From an uncultured Eubacteriales bacterium (lineage in GTDB: Bacteria > Bacillota > Clostridia > Oscillospirales > CAG-272): DNA of 64,000 nucleotides. Position numbers and translations under genes: made by a program. Every line of letters begins with the position of its first letter. Position 1 is the first letter of the stretch. The stretch covers positions 1 to 64,000 of the forward strand of contig CAKXXW010000006.1 in NCBI GenBank assembly GCA_934378145.1, read 5' to 3'. Below the pieces are notes generated by a model that was not told the DNA's origin, did no database searches, and saw only the letters and a program-made list of their open reading frames with translations. Shown piece by piece: positions 48,743 to 56,555 of this stretch.

Positions 48743-49219
48743 TCAACAGTTATACCTGCAAAGAGTATGACAATAATTGACCTCCGGTATGACCCGAAGA
48801 TCGCTTATTCTGCGATATTTATATGTAGATGTCTCGGGTATATCCTCGCCGTCGTCGCTGCGGAGCTTACGGACTATCTCGACCGTTGCCGTCAGGACTA
48901 TGCAGAGTACCGAGAGTATGATGAATATCGAGAGGATTATCATCACCGTGAAGGTGAAGACCATATACGGGTCGACAGCCGCGAAGGGGCTGTAAAGGTT
49001 ATTGCGGAGGAATACAAGCAGTCTTTGCGATATTCCGTAGGTTGCCGTAGCCTCGAGCAGCTCGTTGCCCGCGTAGACCGGCAGGAAGAAGAACAGGAGC
49101 AGGAATATGACGGTGTAGAGGGTGTATGCCTTGCGCATCTTATACTTCGACAGTATCTGCAATGTGCAGATACCCACTATCGGGTAGATAAAATAGAGTA
49201 TCATAAGGGTCATACTCAT
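48743..49219 (-). CDS. small membrane protein ending in CRYNC (module 2)
   Basis: 158 residues, paralogue of the protein at 2869. Hydrophobic helices lie at about 4-22, 32-52 and 90-115. Shared motifs are VGICTL, KYKM, LPVYAGNEL and, at the very C terminus, Cys150-HTL-Cys154-RYN-Cys158. The central segments diverge strongly, so the conserved tail and loop are the likely functional parts. The ATG at 49219 follows AAAGGAGGT. The promoter at 49314-49342 and a run of 17 A in the leader precede it. Function unknown; linkage to a pilin-like gene is conserved in both copies. Confidence 0.8.
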   Translation of the reverse strand: MSMTLMILYFIYPIVGICTLQILSKYKMRKAYTLYTVIFLLLFFFLPVYAGNELLEATATYGISQRLLVFLRNNLYSPFAAVDPYMVFTFTVMIILSIFIILSVLCIVLTATVEIVRKLRSDDGEDIPETSTYKYRRISDLRVIPEVNYCHTLCRYNC

Positions 49220-49264
49220 TGTCCGTGCTTACCTCCTTTCGGCGATCTTTATTTTTGTTCGCTG

Positions 49265-49281
49265 TTTTTTTTTTTTTTTTT
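49265..49281 (-). repeat. homopolymer of 17 A in the 5' leader of module 2
   Basis: Seventeen T on the plus strand between the promoter (49314-49342) and the ribosome site (about 49230-49238). Such runs change length by slippage and could alter promoter-distal expression; the matching position in module 1 has no such run. Confidence 0.75.
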
Positions 49282-49313
49282 GTATGTTGCGCGTTTATAA
49301 TTCAGTCATCTGT

Positions 49314-49342
49314 ATTATAGCGCATGGCGCGCCGATTGTCAA
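49314..49342 (-). promoter_or_regulatory. sigma-A promoter of module 2
   Basis: On the minus strand TTGACA (49342-49337), 17-base spacer, TATAAT (49319-49314), as in module 1. Confidence 0.85.
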
Positions 49343-49386
49343 GAGGTTCGGTGCTTTTTTATTTTCACGGAAATTTTTCAAAAAGC

Positions 49387-49415
49387 CTTGCCAAAAGGGC
49401 GAAAGTGTGGTATAA
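49387..49415 (+). promoter_or_regulatory. promoter of rpmE
   Basis: TTGCCA, 17-base spacer, TATAAT. The leader to 49481 contains ACGGT and ACCGT arms (about 49428-49463) that could form an L31-type autoregulatory structure; this part is uncertain. Confidence 0.75.
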
Positions 49416-49481
49416 TCCATAATAATTACGGTTAAACAGCCGCGTGAGCGAGCGAGGGGACCGTTAACGGAGGTGAAAGTG

Positions 49482-49694
49482 ATGAAGCAGGGAATCCATC
49501 CCAAGTACGAAAAGTGCACGATAGTTTGCGCTTGCGGCGAGAAGTCGGAGACCAGATCCACCAAGGGCGGCGAGATCAAGGTCGAAATCTGCTCGAAATG
49601 CCACCCGTTCTACACCGGTAAGCAGAAGCTTATCGATACCGGCGGACGCGTTGACAAGTTCAAGAAGAGACTTGACGCAAGCAACAACAAATAA
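49482..49694 (+). CDS. rpmE: 50S ribosomal protein L31, zinc-binding type
   Basis: 70 residues. MKQGIHPKYEKCTIVCACGE, ICSKCHPFYTGKQKLIDTGGRVDKFKKR and the Cys pairs (C-x-C and C-x2-C) identify the zinc-containing form. The start is the ATG at 49482 behind GGAGGTG; a GTG nine bases upstream lies inside that site. It is alone between its promoter and the terminator at 49707. Confidence 0.97.
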   Translation: MKQGIHPKYEKCTIVCACGEKSETRSTKGGEIKVEICSKCHPFYTGKQKLIDTGGRVDKFKKRLDASNNK

Positions 49695-49706
49695 TCTTTA
49701 TCGTAT

Positions 49707-49746
49707 GCGGGCAGTACACAAGAGTAGCTGCCCGCCTTCTTTTTAT
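49707..49746 (+). terminator. terminator of rpmE
   Basis: GCGGGCAG and CTGCCCGC around 13 bases, followed by CTTCTTTTTATT. Confidence 0.85.
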
Positions 49747-49770
49747 TCTGCTTTTACCGAAAGGACTTTT

Positions 49771-51042
49771 ATGGAAGATAAGATTCAGGAATTCAGCCGC
49801 GCCGCGATAGTCGGCGTGATAACCGGGGGCGTCGGCGAGACAGAGGTCAATATTTCCCTTGACGAGCTTACGCGCCTTCTTGACACCGCGGGAGGCGAGG
49901 TCGCCATCCGTATGACTCAGCAGCTCAAAGCTCCCAATCCTGCGACCCTTATAGGTGAGGGAAAAGCCGCCGAACTTGCCTTCCTCTGCCACGAGAACGG
50001 GGTGGAGCTTGCCGTTTTTGACAGCGAGCTGTCACCGTCGCAGATAAGGAACCTTGAAAATATCCTGAAGGATGTCCGCGTCATCGACCGCACGATGCTG
50101 ATACTCGATATTTTCGCTCTTCACGCCGGAAGCGGAGAGGGAAAATTGCAGGTCGAGCTTGCACAGCTCAGATACACCGCACCGAGACTTATCGGCAAGG
50201 GCGCCGAGATGTCAAGGCTCGGCGGAGGCATCGGCACGCGCGGGCCGGGTGAATCTCAGCTTGAGACAGACCGCCGTCATATCCAGAGGCGCGTGAAAGC
50301 GCTTGAGGATGAGCTTTCGGAGCTTGAAAAGACCCGCCGCACGATGAGAGTCGCGCGCGACAGGAGCGGGATACCGAAGGTCGCCATCGTCGGCTACACG
50401 AACGCGGGAAAATCGACCCTTCTCAACCGGCTGACCGATGCGGGGATACTTGCAGAGGATAAGCTCTTTGCGACTCTTGACCCGACGACGCGGAAATTCA
50501 CCCTGCCCGGCGGGGAGACGGTGCTTCTTACCGATACGGTCGGCTTTATACGGAATCTGCCGCATCAGCTCGTCAAGGCGTTCAGGTCAACGCTCGACGA
50601 GGCGGTCTACGCCGATATACTGATAATAATCTGCGATGCCTCCGACCCCGAGCATATCTCGCAGCTTGAGGTCACCGAGAACACGCTCAGCGAGCTGGGA
50701 GCTGTCGACAAGCCGACGCTTTATGTCTTCAACAAGTGCGACATCGGCGCGGCGGGAGAGATACCGTTCGGCGTTGAGCGTCCCGAAAATATCTGCTATA
50801 TCTCGGCAAAAACGGGGCAGGGAATCGAAAATTTCGTCGAGAGGCTTGAAAAGATCGTGCTTTCGGGCAAGACCGAGGAGGCCTTCGTCATCCCGAACAG
50901 CGACGCGGGAGTGCTTAATACGCTTTACCGCAACGCGACGGTCAACGAGGTCGAATACGGCGACGAGAATATAAGAGTCCGTGCGACCGTCGACGCGAAG
51001 GTGCGCGGGATGCTCCGCGATTATCTTGCGGAGGAAAAATAA
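49771..51042 (+). CDS. hflX: ribosome-associated GTPase HflX
   Basis: 423 residues. An N-terminal nucleotide-binding domain (ELTRLLDTAGGEVAIRM, PATLIGEGKAAELA, FDSELSPSQIRNLE) precedes RLGGGIGTRGPGESQLETDRR and the G domain: GYTNAGKSTLLNRL (G1), DTVGFIRNLP (G3), NKCD (G4). HflX binds 50S subunits and rescues stalled ribosomes. The start at 49771 follows AAAGGA. Its stop overlaps the yigZ start (TAATG). Confidence 0.95.
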   Translation: MEDKIQEFSRAAIVGVITGGVGETEVNISLDELTRLLDTAGGEVAIRMTQQLKAPNPATLIGEGKAAELAFLCHENGVELAVFDSELSPSQIRNLENILKDVRVIDRTMLILDIFALHAGSGEGKLQVELAQLRYTAPRLIGKGAEMSRLGGGIGTRGPGESQLETDRRHIQRRVKALEDELSELEKTRRTMRVARDRSGIPKVAIVGYTNAGKSTLLNRLTDAGILAEDKLFATLDPTTRKFTLPGGETVLLTDTVGFIRNLPHQLVKAFRSTLDEAVYADILIIICDASDPEHISQLEVTENTLSELGAVDKPTLYVFNKCDIGAAGEIPFGVERPENICYISAKTGQGIENFVERLEKIVLSGKTEEAFVIPNSDAGVLNTLYRNATVNEVEYGDENIRVRATVDAKVRGMLRDYLAEEK

Positions 51043-51659
51043 TGAAGACCTACACGACGGTCGGCGCGTCGGCGTCGGCGGAATTTGAAGAAAAGCGGTC
51101 GGTCTTCATAGGTCACGCCTGTCATGCCTCGGAGGTCGAGGAGGCGATGGAATTCGTGAAGGAAAAGCAGTCGGCTTACCGCGACGCGACGCATAATGTC
51201 TGGGCGTACTATATGAAGGGTGGGATCGTCGCACGATATTCGGACGACGGCGAACCTACCGGAACGGCGGGGATGCCGACGCTCGACGCGATAAGGAAGT
51301 CGGGGGTCGACGATACCTGCGTCGTTGTCACAAGGTATTTCGGCGGGATACTTCTCGGCGCGGGCGGACTTGTGAGAGCATACTCGAAGGCAGCGTCTCT
51401 TGCTGTTCAGGCGGCGGGGATCGTGACCTACGAAAGCTTTTCGGAGCTGTCTGTAAGGCTCACTTATCCGGATTATCAGAAGGTGCAGAATGAGCTTCCG
51501 CGCTTCGGTGCTCATATCGACGGCACGGATTTTACCGATTCGGTGCTTCTCCGCTTTGCCGTAAAGGACGAGGCGGCGGACGGTGTGATAAAACGATTTT
51601 CCGAGCTTACCGCGGGGCGTTCCGTACCGCAGGTAACGGGTCACAGACTCGATAAATGA
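51042..51659 (+). CDS. YigZ/IMPACT family protein
   Basis: 205 residues. FEEKRSVFIGHACHASEVEEA, SAYRDATHNVWAYYM, DDGEPTGTAGMPTLDAI and VVVTRYFGGILLGAGGLVRAYS are the YigZ/UPF0029 signature; a ferredoxin-like C-terminal domain follows. The eukaryotic relative IMPACT modulates translation stress; the bacterial role is unclear. Coupled to hflX, which supports a link with translation. Confidence 0.9.
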   Translation: MKTYTTVGASASAEFEEKRSVFIGHACHASEVEEAMEFVKEKQSAYRDATHNVWAYYMKGGIVARYSDDGEPTGTAGMPTLDAIRKSGVDDTCVVVTRYFGGILLGAGGLVRAYSKAASLAVQAAGIVTYESFSELSVRLTYPDYQKVQNELPRFGAHIDGTDFTDSVLLRFAVKDEAADGVIKRFSELTAGRSVPQVTGHRLDK

Positions 51660-51673
51660 AAATAAAGTCAGAG

Positions 51674-51708
51674 CCTGCCGGTCTTTTGAAACCGGCAGGC
51701 TTGTCTTA
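51674..51708 (+). terminator. terminator of hflX-yigZ
   Basis: GCCTGCCGGT and ACCGGCAGGC around CTTTTGAA, followed by TTGTCTTA. Confidence 0.8.
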
Positions 51709-51748
51709 TATAATAGACCTGTTTTTTCTGTAAATCGGCAAATCATTG

Positions 51749-51777
51749 TTGCAATCTGTACAATAATATGTTATAAT
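51749..51777 (+). promoter_or_regulatory. promoter of the lipoprotein/barstar operon
   Basis: TTGCAA, 17-base spacer, TATAAT, about 55 bases before the lipoprotein start. Confidence 0.75.
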
Positions 51778-51831
51778 CAAAATGCCGGATGGGGAAAAAC
51801 GGCAAAAAATTTATTATTGGGGGATAATAAT

Positions 51832-52350
51832 ATGAAAAAGTCTGTCGCGGCGGCATTTGCCGCAATCCTTATGATGTCTGTTTTTTCAGTGGTCGGATGT
51901 TCGGAAAACAAAGTGCCGGAAACTAAAACCGACGATTTTTCGCAATTTGAAGAATTTGTCGGTGCGAATCCATATGATGCCGAGTATGAAACGGGTCTTA
52001 TGACCGATGACATTCCGCTTGCCGAGGCGGCAAAAGAGTACATGGAGGGGTGGAAGGCGGAGTTTGCCTATACGATAGGTTCCGCCGAGTCGTTGTTCGA
52101 TTCCGCCGAGGATTATGGAAGATGGAAAAACACTATGGAGGCAAACCTTGAGGCTACCGACGAACTTTACAAGGTTCAGTACGATACCGCAGCAGAGGAA
52201 AAGATCGGGCAGATGCAGTTCTTGGAGATCAAGCTGGCGCATGTCCGCTCGGTGCGCGAGCTTACACTGAATGCCAAATATTTTTGCTTCATTATTGAAA
52301 GAGAAAAGGGAGCAGAAAACTGCATTTCCCTGACATGGAAGGAAAGTTGA
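51832..52350 (+). CDS. small lipoprotein, unknown function
   Basis: 172 residues. A lipoprotein signal ends in the lipobox SVVGC (Cys23). The mature part is mainly helical and acidic, with WKAEFAYTIGSAESLF and YGRWKNTMEANLEATDELYK, which faintly recall DUF1311/LprI-like envelope proteins; I do not claim the match. The start is the ATG at 51832 behind GGGGGAT. It opens an operon with two barstar-like genes, the first only four bases downstream. The A/T content is higher than in most of the window. Confidence 0.55.
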   Translation: MKKSVAAAFAAILMMSVFSVVGCSENKVPETKTDDFSQFEEFVGANPYDAEYETGLMTDDIPLAEAAKEYMEGWKAEFAYTIGSAESLFDSAEDYGRWKNTMEANLEATDELYKVQYDTAAEEKIGQMQFLEIKLAHVRSVRELTLNAKYFCFIIEREKGAENCISLTWKES

Positions 52351-52354
52351 GAGA

Positions 52355-52774
52355 TTGAAGAATATTGATTTTATCGAGGAGCTTCATACTACCTACGGCG
52401 AGCTTTATGCTCTTATGAAATGGGCTGCCGAGGCGGATTCCGCGATCGTTTATATTGACGGAAGGCGGTGCCGTACACAGGCTGATTTCCTTCATTTTAT
52501 GGCGGTGGCAATGAATTTTCCTTATGATTTTGATTATACATGGGAATCGTTCGACCGATTTGCCTTCGGACAGAATGCGACCGGCACACACAAAGGGCTT
52601 CTTGTTGTTCTCGACCATGCGGAGGATATGTTTTCGCCGCGGCTTTCACCGCTGAGCAGTGAAAATGAGACAGAGGCTTCGCTGAAAGTAAAGGCACACC
52701 TCAATGAGCTTTCCCGCAAACGGACATCTGTCGGTATGCCGACAGCGGTCTATCTTAATTTTACCGATAAGTGA
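52355..52774 (+). CDS. barstar-family protein 1
   Basis: 139 residues. AIVYIDGRRCRTQADFLHFMAV, YDFDYTWESFDRFAFG and GLLVVLDHAEDMF follow the barstar fold order (first strand, helix 1, the Asp-rich barnase-binding helix with W-x-x-F/D, then the hydrophobic strand). Barstar proteins inhibit barnase-type RNases by occupying the active site. The C-terminal half has an extra Ser/Glu-rich insertion (about 85-105). The start is a TTG at 52355 after GGAAAG. No barnase-like toxin is seen nearby, so it is an orphan inhibitor or has been recruited to another role. Confidence 0.75.
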   Translation: MKNIDFIEELHTTYGELYALMKWAAEADSAIVYIDGRRCRTQADFLHFMAVAMNFPYDFDYTWESFDRFAFGQNATGTHKGLLVVLDHAEDMFSPRLSPLSSENETEASLKVKAHLNELSRKRTSVGMPTAVYLNFTDK

Positions 52775-52789
52775 GAGGGGAGCGGACAT

Positions 52790-53170
52790 ATGGAAGACAG
52801 GATCATTTATTCTGATATTTCAAACCCCGATCTTTACGAAAAGGTAGTATCGCCGGAGTACGGAAGGGCAGCCAAAGCATATATTAACGGCAGGTATTGC
52901 CGGACTTTCGATGATTTTATGGCGGATATAGCTACCGCGTTGCGCTTCCCGGATTGGTTCGAGAACAGTTGGGCGGCGTTTGACGATTGTATTGATGACC
53001 TTGACCTGCAAAATCCCGACCGCGTGTTGATCGTAATATATAATGCTTCGGGGCTGTTTGCCTTTGATGATCCGAGGACGAACCGAGAGCTTTTGCGCAA
53101 GCATCTGAATATTGCCATAGAAAATATCACGCAAAAGGGATTGCCGGCTGAGGTCATAATCAATGGGTGA
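52790..53170 (+). CDS. barstar-family protein 2
   Basis: 126 residues. AKAYINGRYCRTFDDFMADIATALRFPDW, WAAFDDCIDDLDL and RVLIVIYNASGLF give a cleaner barstar pattern than its neighbour, including the D-D-x-x-D acidic helix that contacts RNase basic residues. It lies 15 bases after barstar 1 behind GAGGGGAG. The two proteins are clearly related but divergent, which suggests immunity to two different nucleases rather than a recent duplication. No cognate toxin is visible. Confidence 0.8.
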   Translation: MEDRIIYSDISNPDLYEKVVSPEYGRAAKAYINGRYCRTFDDFMADIATALRFPDWFENSWAAFDDCIDDLDLQNPDRVLIVIYNASGLFAFDDPRTNRELLRKHLNIAIENITQKGLPAEVIING

Positions 53171-53245
53171 AATTATATAAGATATGAGTTATTTGCAGTT
53201 ATACCTCGGTGAAGCGTTGCTTTCTTCGGATTCCGTTCGCTTAAT

Positions 53246-53620
53246 ATGTCGGTCATAGATTTTCGCCTGAAAAAGAAAAGCCGCGCGAAGGGGCAGTCTT
53301 TCGTGGATTGGCTGTTTTACAGGCGCTTTCGGGATGTTTTGACATTGCCTTTTCTGGGTATATATTTTGGAAATATCATATATTCGCTGTTGATCTTTAT
53401 TTTGCTCACTGTTGCGTATTTTGCGGGGATGCCGCAGGATATCGCAAGGATATGTTGGACATTATCACTTATCCCTTATTTTATTGTTACTGTAATTCTT
53501 ACTATTCTCACAAGGACATACGGGCGTTTGAATTGTAATCCTCCCGATATGGATTGGATAGACAAAAAGGTCACAAAGAAGAAGGGCAAAAGGGCTAAAA
53601 AAGACAAGGCAGATCTTTGA
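53246..53620 (+). CDS. small Lys-rich membrane protein
   Basis: 124 residues, not recognised. A basic N terminus (KKKSRAKGQ) is followed by two hydrophobic helices (about 34-58 and 68-92) and a strongly basic tail KKVTKKKGKRAKKDK. No convincing ribosome site precedes the ATG at 53246, so the start is uncertain. It may belong to the barstar operon, 75 bases upstream, and is closed by the terminator at 53623. Confidence 0.5.
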   Translation: MSVIDFRLKKKSRAKGQSFVDWLFYRRFRDVLTLPFLGIYFGNIIYSLLIFILLTVAYFAGMPQDIARICWTLSLIPYFIVTVILTILTRTYGRLNCNPPDMDWIDKKVTKKKGKRAKKDKADL

Positions 53621-53622
53621 AA

Positions 53623-53660
53623 AAAACACCTTGCAGTTTTTCTGCAAGGTGTTTTTATTA
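53623..53660. terminator. bidirectional terminator
   Basis: AAAACACCTTGCAG and CTGCAAGGTGTTTT around TTTTT, with A/T runs on both sides; the stop of the phosphohexomutase gene lies at its edge. Confidence 0.9.
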
Positions 53661-55379
53661 TTTTTTATAAGCCGCGATCGAGGCTTTATATGCCTCAAGG
53701 AGTGCGGGAGCGTGTTCTTTGTCGGCGGAGGAGACGAGGTAGTAGAATTTGATCTTCGGCTCGGTGCCGGACGGGCGGGCAACGACGACATCGCCGTTAT
53801 CGAGCCTGAAATACATCACATTCGATTCGGGAAGCCCCGTCGGGGTCTTTTTGCCGGTCGCGGTGTCGGTGAATTCGCCCTTGAGATAATCTCCGACCGT
53901 TTCGACGCTTACGCCGCCGAGCGCCTTCGGGGGATCTTCGCGAAGCTCTTCCATGATCGCCCTTATCTTTTCGGCACCGTCAAGTCCCTCGATGTAAAGC
54001 TCGTCGGTCGATTCGAGCGAGTAGCCCGTCTTTGCCCACAGAGCCTCGAGCGCGTCGATAAGGGTCATACCCTTGAGCTTGTAGTAAGCCGTCATTTCGC
54101 AGACGAGCATCGCGGCGACGACTCCGTCCTTATCGCGGGAGTAGGTGCCTTTCATATAGCCGTAGCTTTCCTCGAAGCCGAAGACAAATGTTCCGTGTCC
54201 CGCGGCTTCACGCTTTTTGATGACCTCGGCTATGAATTTGAAGCCGGTGAGGACATTGTAAAGCTCGATCCCGTGTGCGCGGCAGATGCGGGTGACAAGC
54301 TCGGTCGAGACTATCGTCTTGACTGCGTAAGGCTCCGGCGGCATCGTGCCGGTCTCCTCATACGCCGTGAGGATATAGTCGAGCAGGAGCGCGCCCATCT
54401 GGTTGCCCGTTATCGGGACGAAGCTGCCGTCTTTTGCCCTTGCCACGGCGCCCATTCTGTCGGCATCGGGGTCGTTTGCGAACATAAGGTCACTGCCGAC
54501 CTTGTTTGCAAGTTCGATACCGAGGCGGAGCGTCTCAAGGTATTCGGGATTCGGCTTTTTCACGGTCGGGAAGGTGCCGTCGGGCTTTGCCTGTTCGGGG
54601 ACTACATAGAAATTTTTCAGACCGAGTCTGCGAAGAAGCTCGGGGACGAGCTTATATCCCGTTCCGTGGAGCGGGGAATATACTATTTTGAGGTTGTCGG
54701 CATCCGCCGAAATGACGCCGGGGTTGACCGCCTCGGCTCTCACGGCGGCAAGGTACGCCTCGTCCATATCCTCTCCGAGGAAAGTTATAAGTTCCTCTTT
54801 CACAGCCGCGTCAAAGTCGGTGTATTTCACATCTGCGAAGATGTCGGTCGCGTCGATCTCTGCCTTTACCGAGTCGGCGTCCTCCAGCGAGAGCTGTGCG
54901 CCGTCTTCCCAATAAGCCTTATAGCCGTTGTATTCTTTCGGGTTATGGGAGGCTGTGATGTTCACGCCTGCCGTGCAGCCGAGCTGTCTTAATGCAAAGG
55001 AAAGCTCGGGGGTCGGCTGAATGTCGCGGAACATATAGACCTTTATTCCGTTCGCCGCGAGGACACGGGCAACGGTCTTTGCGAAAAGCTCGGAATTTAT
55101 GCGGCTGTCGCGTCCGACCACGACGCCTCCGTTTGCCTTCTTGCATCTGAGAATATGATTTGCAAGTCCCTGCGTCGCCTGCGCAACGGTATGGACATTC
55201 ATCGCGTTCATTCCGGTCTTCATCATACCGCGAAGTCCGCCGGTGCCGAAATTAAGACCGAATGAGAAGCGCTCGCGTATCTCGCGGTCGTCGCCGGATA
55301 TTGCTTTCAGTTCGGCTTTTTCCTCTGCCGAAAGGCTGTCGGAGGCAAGCCATTTTTCGTAATTTTCAAGGTAAGACAA
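53658..55379 (-). CDS. phosphoglucomutase/phosphomannomutase (alpha-D-phosphohexomutase)
   Basis: 573 residues. Seen in order: FGTGGLRGMMKTGMNAMN, catalytic serine loop TASHNPKEYNGYKAYW, metal loop ANDPDADRMG, sugar-binding FGFEESYGYMKGTYSRDKDG and phosphate-binding ARPSGTEPKIKFY. It interconverts hexose-1- and hexose-6-phosphate, feeding glycogen (glgC) and nucleotide-sugar synthesis. I choose a TTG start at 55379 (MSYLENYEKW), nine bases after AAAGGAGAG, because the frame further upstream overlaps the TSCPD gene. It is last in a five-gene operon. Confidence 0.92.
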   Translation of the reverse strand: MSYLENYEKWLASDSLSAEEKAELKAISGDDREIRERFSFGLNFGTGGLRGMMKTGMNAMNVHTVAQATQGLANHILRCKKANGGVVVGRDSRINSELFAKTVARVLAANGIKVYMFRDIQPTPELSFALRQLGCTAGVNITASHNPKEYNGYKAYWEDGAQLSLEDADSVKAEIDATDIFADVKYTDFDAAVKEELITFLGEDMDEAYLAAVRAEAVNPGVISADADNLKIVYSPLHGTGYKLVPELLRRLGLKNFYVVPEQAKPDGTFPTVKKPNPEYLETLRLGIELANKVGSDLMFANDPDADRMGAVARAKDGSFVPITGNQMGALLLDYILTAYEETGTMPPEPYAVKTIVSTELVTRICRAHGIELYNVLTGFKFIAEVIKKREAAGHGTFVFGFEESYGYMKGTYSRDKDGVVAAMLVCEMTAYYKLKGMTLIDALEALWAKTGYSLESTDELYIEGLDGAEKIRAIMEELREDPPKALGGVSVETVGDYLKGEFTDTATGKKTPTGLPESNVMYFRLDNGDVVVARPSGTEPKIKFYYLVSSADKEHAPALLEAYKASIAAYKK

Positions 55380-55381
55380 GG

Positions 55382-55651
55382 TCAGACACTCTCCTTTTTG
55401 CTGTTTTTGTACTGCTTGAGCGCTCGGGCGAGCTGATCGGGGCAGGAGGTAGCCTTTGCGCCGCAACGGATACCCTCAAGACGGTTTATAATGTCGTCGA
55501 TCTTCATTCCGCGGGCAAGCCCAGCGACTCCCTGTGTGTTGCCCGAGCATCCGCCGAGAAACTTCACATCGGTGACGATGCCGTCCTCGATCTCTATGTC
55601 TATCTTTCTCGAACAGGTACCCGAAGTAGTATATGTGATATGATCCTTCAT
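55382..55651 (-). CDS. TSCPD-domain protein
   Basis: 89 residues. TYTTSGTCSRKIDIEIEDGIV, FLGGCSGNTQGVAGLARGM and the name-giving TSCPDQLARAL identify the TIGR03905-type TSCPD protein, related to the C-terminal zinc/iron-binding part of vitamin B12-dependent ribonucleotide reductases. Cys residues at 13, 35, 63 and 70 may bind metal. Function unknown. It lies two bases before the phosphohexomutase start. Confidence 0.85.
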   Translation of the reverse strand: MKDHITYTTSGTCSRKIDIEIEDGIVTDVKFLGGCSGNTQGVAGLARGMKIDDIINRLEGIRCGAKATSCPDQLARALKQYKNSKKESV

Positions 55652-55667
55652 TATTATATCTCCTTTT

Positions 55668-56555
55668 TTATCTTATCATCCGATAGATGCCTATCGGGGT
55701 GTATTGCGGGAAGACTGCGGTCATATAGAGCAGAAAAGTTCCGATCTCGGCACCCTCAGCCGAGAAGACGGGGCTGAAGGTCACGCCTTCGCCGACAGAG
55801 GAAAAACCGAACGAGTCGATCCTTTGCAGTTCCATACCGCATGTTTCGGCGGCGCGGAACATTTCGGTGAGGCTCTGTCCTCCGCCCGGGGTGACGAAAA
55901 GCTCGAGAGAGGTCGGCTCTCCGAATGGCGTTTCGGGATACGGGATGCTCTTTCCGGCGAGCGCAAAAAGCGTTTTTTCACCTTCGTCGGCTCCGACAGA
56001 GCAGGCAAGAACGATCTTCAGCTCATACCTGTTTATCAGTTCGTAGAATACCGGCAGCCGTCCGTCCCTTCCGTTGCTTATCGGGATGATCCCGTAATCG
56101 AGCCGTCCGGAGTAGATATCCTCGCACATGGCGTCAAAGCTCTGCGCCGTCTCCCTTTCGCAGGAAGGCAAGAGTCCCGAAAATATCTCCGCCGCCCGCT
56201 CGGAATATTCGTTTTTGAGGTAGCCTAAAGCTGTTTTTTCCGAGCTGCGGTCATCCGAGCCGAAAAAGATCGACCTTTTGTAGTCGGCTCTTCCGGGGAA
56301 GGCGGCAAGGTATTCACGGCAGAAGGCGGTATGTTCGAGCGCGGCGGAGGCGTTCTGTCTTTCCGCACCGTTCAGAACGGAAATGCCCGAAAGCACTGCG
56401 GATGCCCGTCCGCCCTTTATCTTTGACAGATGAAGGACAAGCTCGTGTATCTCCGCCTCTCTCTGCCGCGTCAGAGTCTCCTCGCGGCGGTCAAGCTCGG
56501 ACAGCGAGTCAAGTATCGCGTCGATCCCGCGCTCGCCGATAAGTTTTCTTTGCAT
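55668..56555 (-). CDS. prephenate dehydratase-like protein, unassigned
   Basis: 295 residues. A helical N terminus (about 1-50, LDSLSELDRREETLTRQREA) faintly recalls AroQ chorismate mutase. The middle contains QSFDAMCEDIYSGRLDYGIIPISNGRDG, which resembles the dehydratase pattern F-x-x-V...G..DYGVVPIENS, and the end contains an ACT-like FVTPGGGQSLTEMF. However, the conserved dehydratase T-R-F motif is not obvious. I therefore call it a distant relative of PheA-type proteins with unknown activity. Its start overlaps the htpG stop (TGATG). Confidence 0.45.
   Translation of the reverse strand: MQRKLIGERGIDAILDSLSELDRREETLTRQREAEIHELVLHLSKIKGGRASAVLSGISVLNGAERQNASAALEHTAFCREYLAAFPGRADYKRSIFFGSDDRSSEKTALGYLKNEYSERAAEIFSGLLPSCERETAQSFDAMCEDIYSGRLDYGIIPISNGRDGRLPVFYELINRYELKIVLACSVGADEGEKTLFALAGKSIPYPETPFGEPTSLELFVTPGGGQSLTEMFRAAETCGMELQRIDSFGFSSVGEGVTFSPVFSAEGAEIGTFLLYMTAVFPQYTPIGIYRMIR

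Noticed and set aside
53175..53215. Another RYNC tail on the minus strand
   Set aside because: The complement reads RYNCK before a stop, but without the preceding cysteines, an open frame with a start, or a membrane protein; chance.
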